Assembly (NCBI GenBank): GCA_022508725.1
Contig: JAFLUR010000165.1
Span: 1 to 5,374, forward strand
Length of the DNA: 5,374 nucleotides
From: Oscillospiraceae bacterium
GTDB taxonomy: Bacteria > Bacillota > Clostridia > UBA1381
Direction of reading: 5' to 3'
Below, piece by piece: positions 5,141 through 5,374 of this stretch. Under the pieces are notes generated by a model. The model was not told where the DNA came from and did no database searches. It worked only from the letters and a program-made list of their open reading frames with translations. The position numbers were made by a program, and so were the translations under genes. Every line of letters begins with the position of its first letter. The stretch's first letter is position 1.

Positions 5141-5374
5141 ATGAGAAATTTTGAAATTAAGTTGATGGTTCGGGAAAATAAAAAAGGTGAGGTTACAGAA
5201 AGCATTTTTACAGCGGAAGTAAAAATGTGCGATACTACAAATTTTTCTGAAATTGTTGATTTCACCGACAGCGTAAAAGCGATTTGAAAAAAAGCTATGA
5301 ACGCTACAAAGAAAAACGCTTATATGGAATTAGAAGTTATTGATTCCTCTTATGATAATTGGATGACAGGAGAG
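5141..5374 (+). pseudogene. Small early phage gene with in-frame TGA, partial at right edge
   Basis: ATG 5141 follows AGAAAGGA (5123-5130) by ten bases. The first 48 codons read MRNFEIKLMVRENKKGEV, then ESIFTAEVKMCDTTNFSEIV, and stop at TGA 5285-5287. The same frame stays open for 29 more codons to the window edge and still looks like coding sequence (KKAMNATKKNAYMELEVID, then SSYDNWMTGE). A nonsense mutation is the simplest reading; TGG (Trp), CGA (Arg) or GGA (Gly) could each be the ancestral codon. A genuine 48-residue protein with the remainder untranslated is the alternative. It is third in the rightward early operon, 23 bases after the frameshifted gene. The family is unknown, and the true end lies outside the window. 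Confidence 0.62.

Noticed and set aside
1..5374. CRISPR array, tRNA, rRNA, integrase or insertion sequence
   Set aside because: No regularly spaced repeats, cloverleaf, recombinase motifs or transposase frames were seen on either strand.

Overview
The window looks like a scrambled, decaying prophage fragment in a low-to-medium GC Gram-positive host, most likely a Clostridia-type gut Firmicute. The support is strong AGGAG/AAAGGA ribosome sites, consensus sigma-A promoters, and phage proteins (lambda-family portal, TP901-type tape measure, baseplate J, Rha, XRE repressor) of the kind found in prophages of such bacteria. The taxonomic call is inference; there is no rRNA or housekeeping gene.

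Left part (1-3721): structural-gene pieces in an order no working phage would use. The 3' end of an unknown gene (1-182) abuts the first 167 codons of a tape measure gene on the minus strand (179-682). A 140-bp spacer with a 13-bp inverted repeat separates it from a divergent lambda-type portal gene (823-2256), which is full length except for an in-frame TAG at codon 410. Then come a truncated rha antirepressor (2294-2521), an in-frame fusion of the N-terminal part of baseplate protein J to a small gpW-like head-tail connector (2558-3391), and a probable small head-tail joining protein (3395-3721).

Middle (3722-3923): a near-consensus extended -10 promoter is followed within about 50 bp by a strong bidirectional terminator, so a short RNA of about 85 nt could be made here. 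The terminator also serves the leftward repressor gene.

Right part (3924-5374): a more A/T-rich lysogeny-control region. An XRE repressor gene reads left and small early genes read right. Between them lie two consensus-like divergent promoters and two matching 18-bp operator-like palindromes, a lambda-like switch layout. The second early gene (4903-5117) carries a one-base frameshift and the third (5141 to the edge) an in-frame TGA, so this module is decaying too.

How it fits together: the repressor switch looks intact on paper, but the structural genes cannot support a virion (no terminase, capsid, protease, complete tape measure or complete baseplate). The most economical reading is a prophage graveyard made by several deletions and at least one inversion, followed by point mutations. 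A chimeric metagenome assembly is the main alternative. I found no convincing new defence or mobile system; the most interesting items are the candidate small RNA, the gpJ-gpW fusion, the stop codons in otherwise open frames, and the operator pair.
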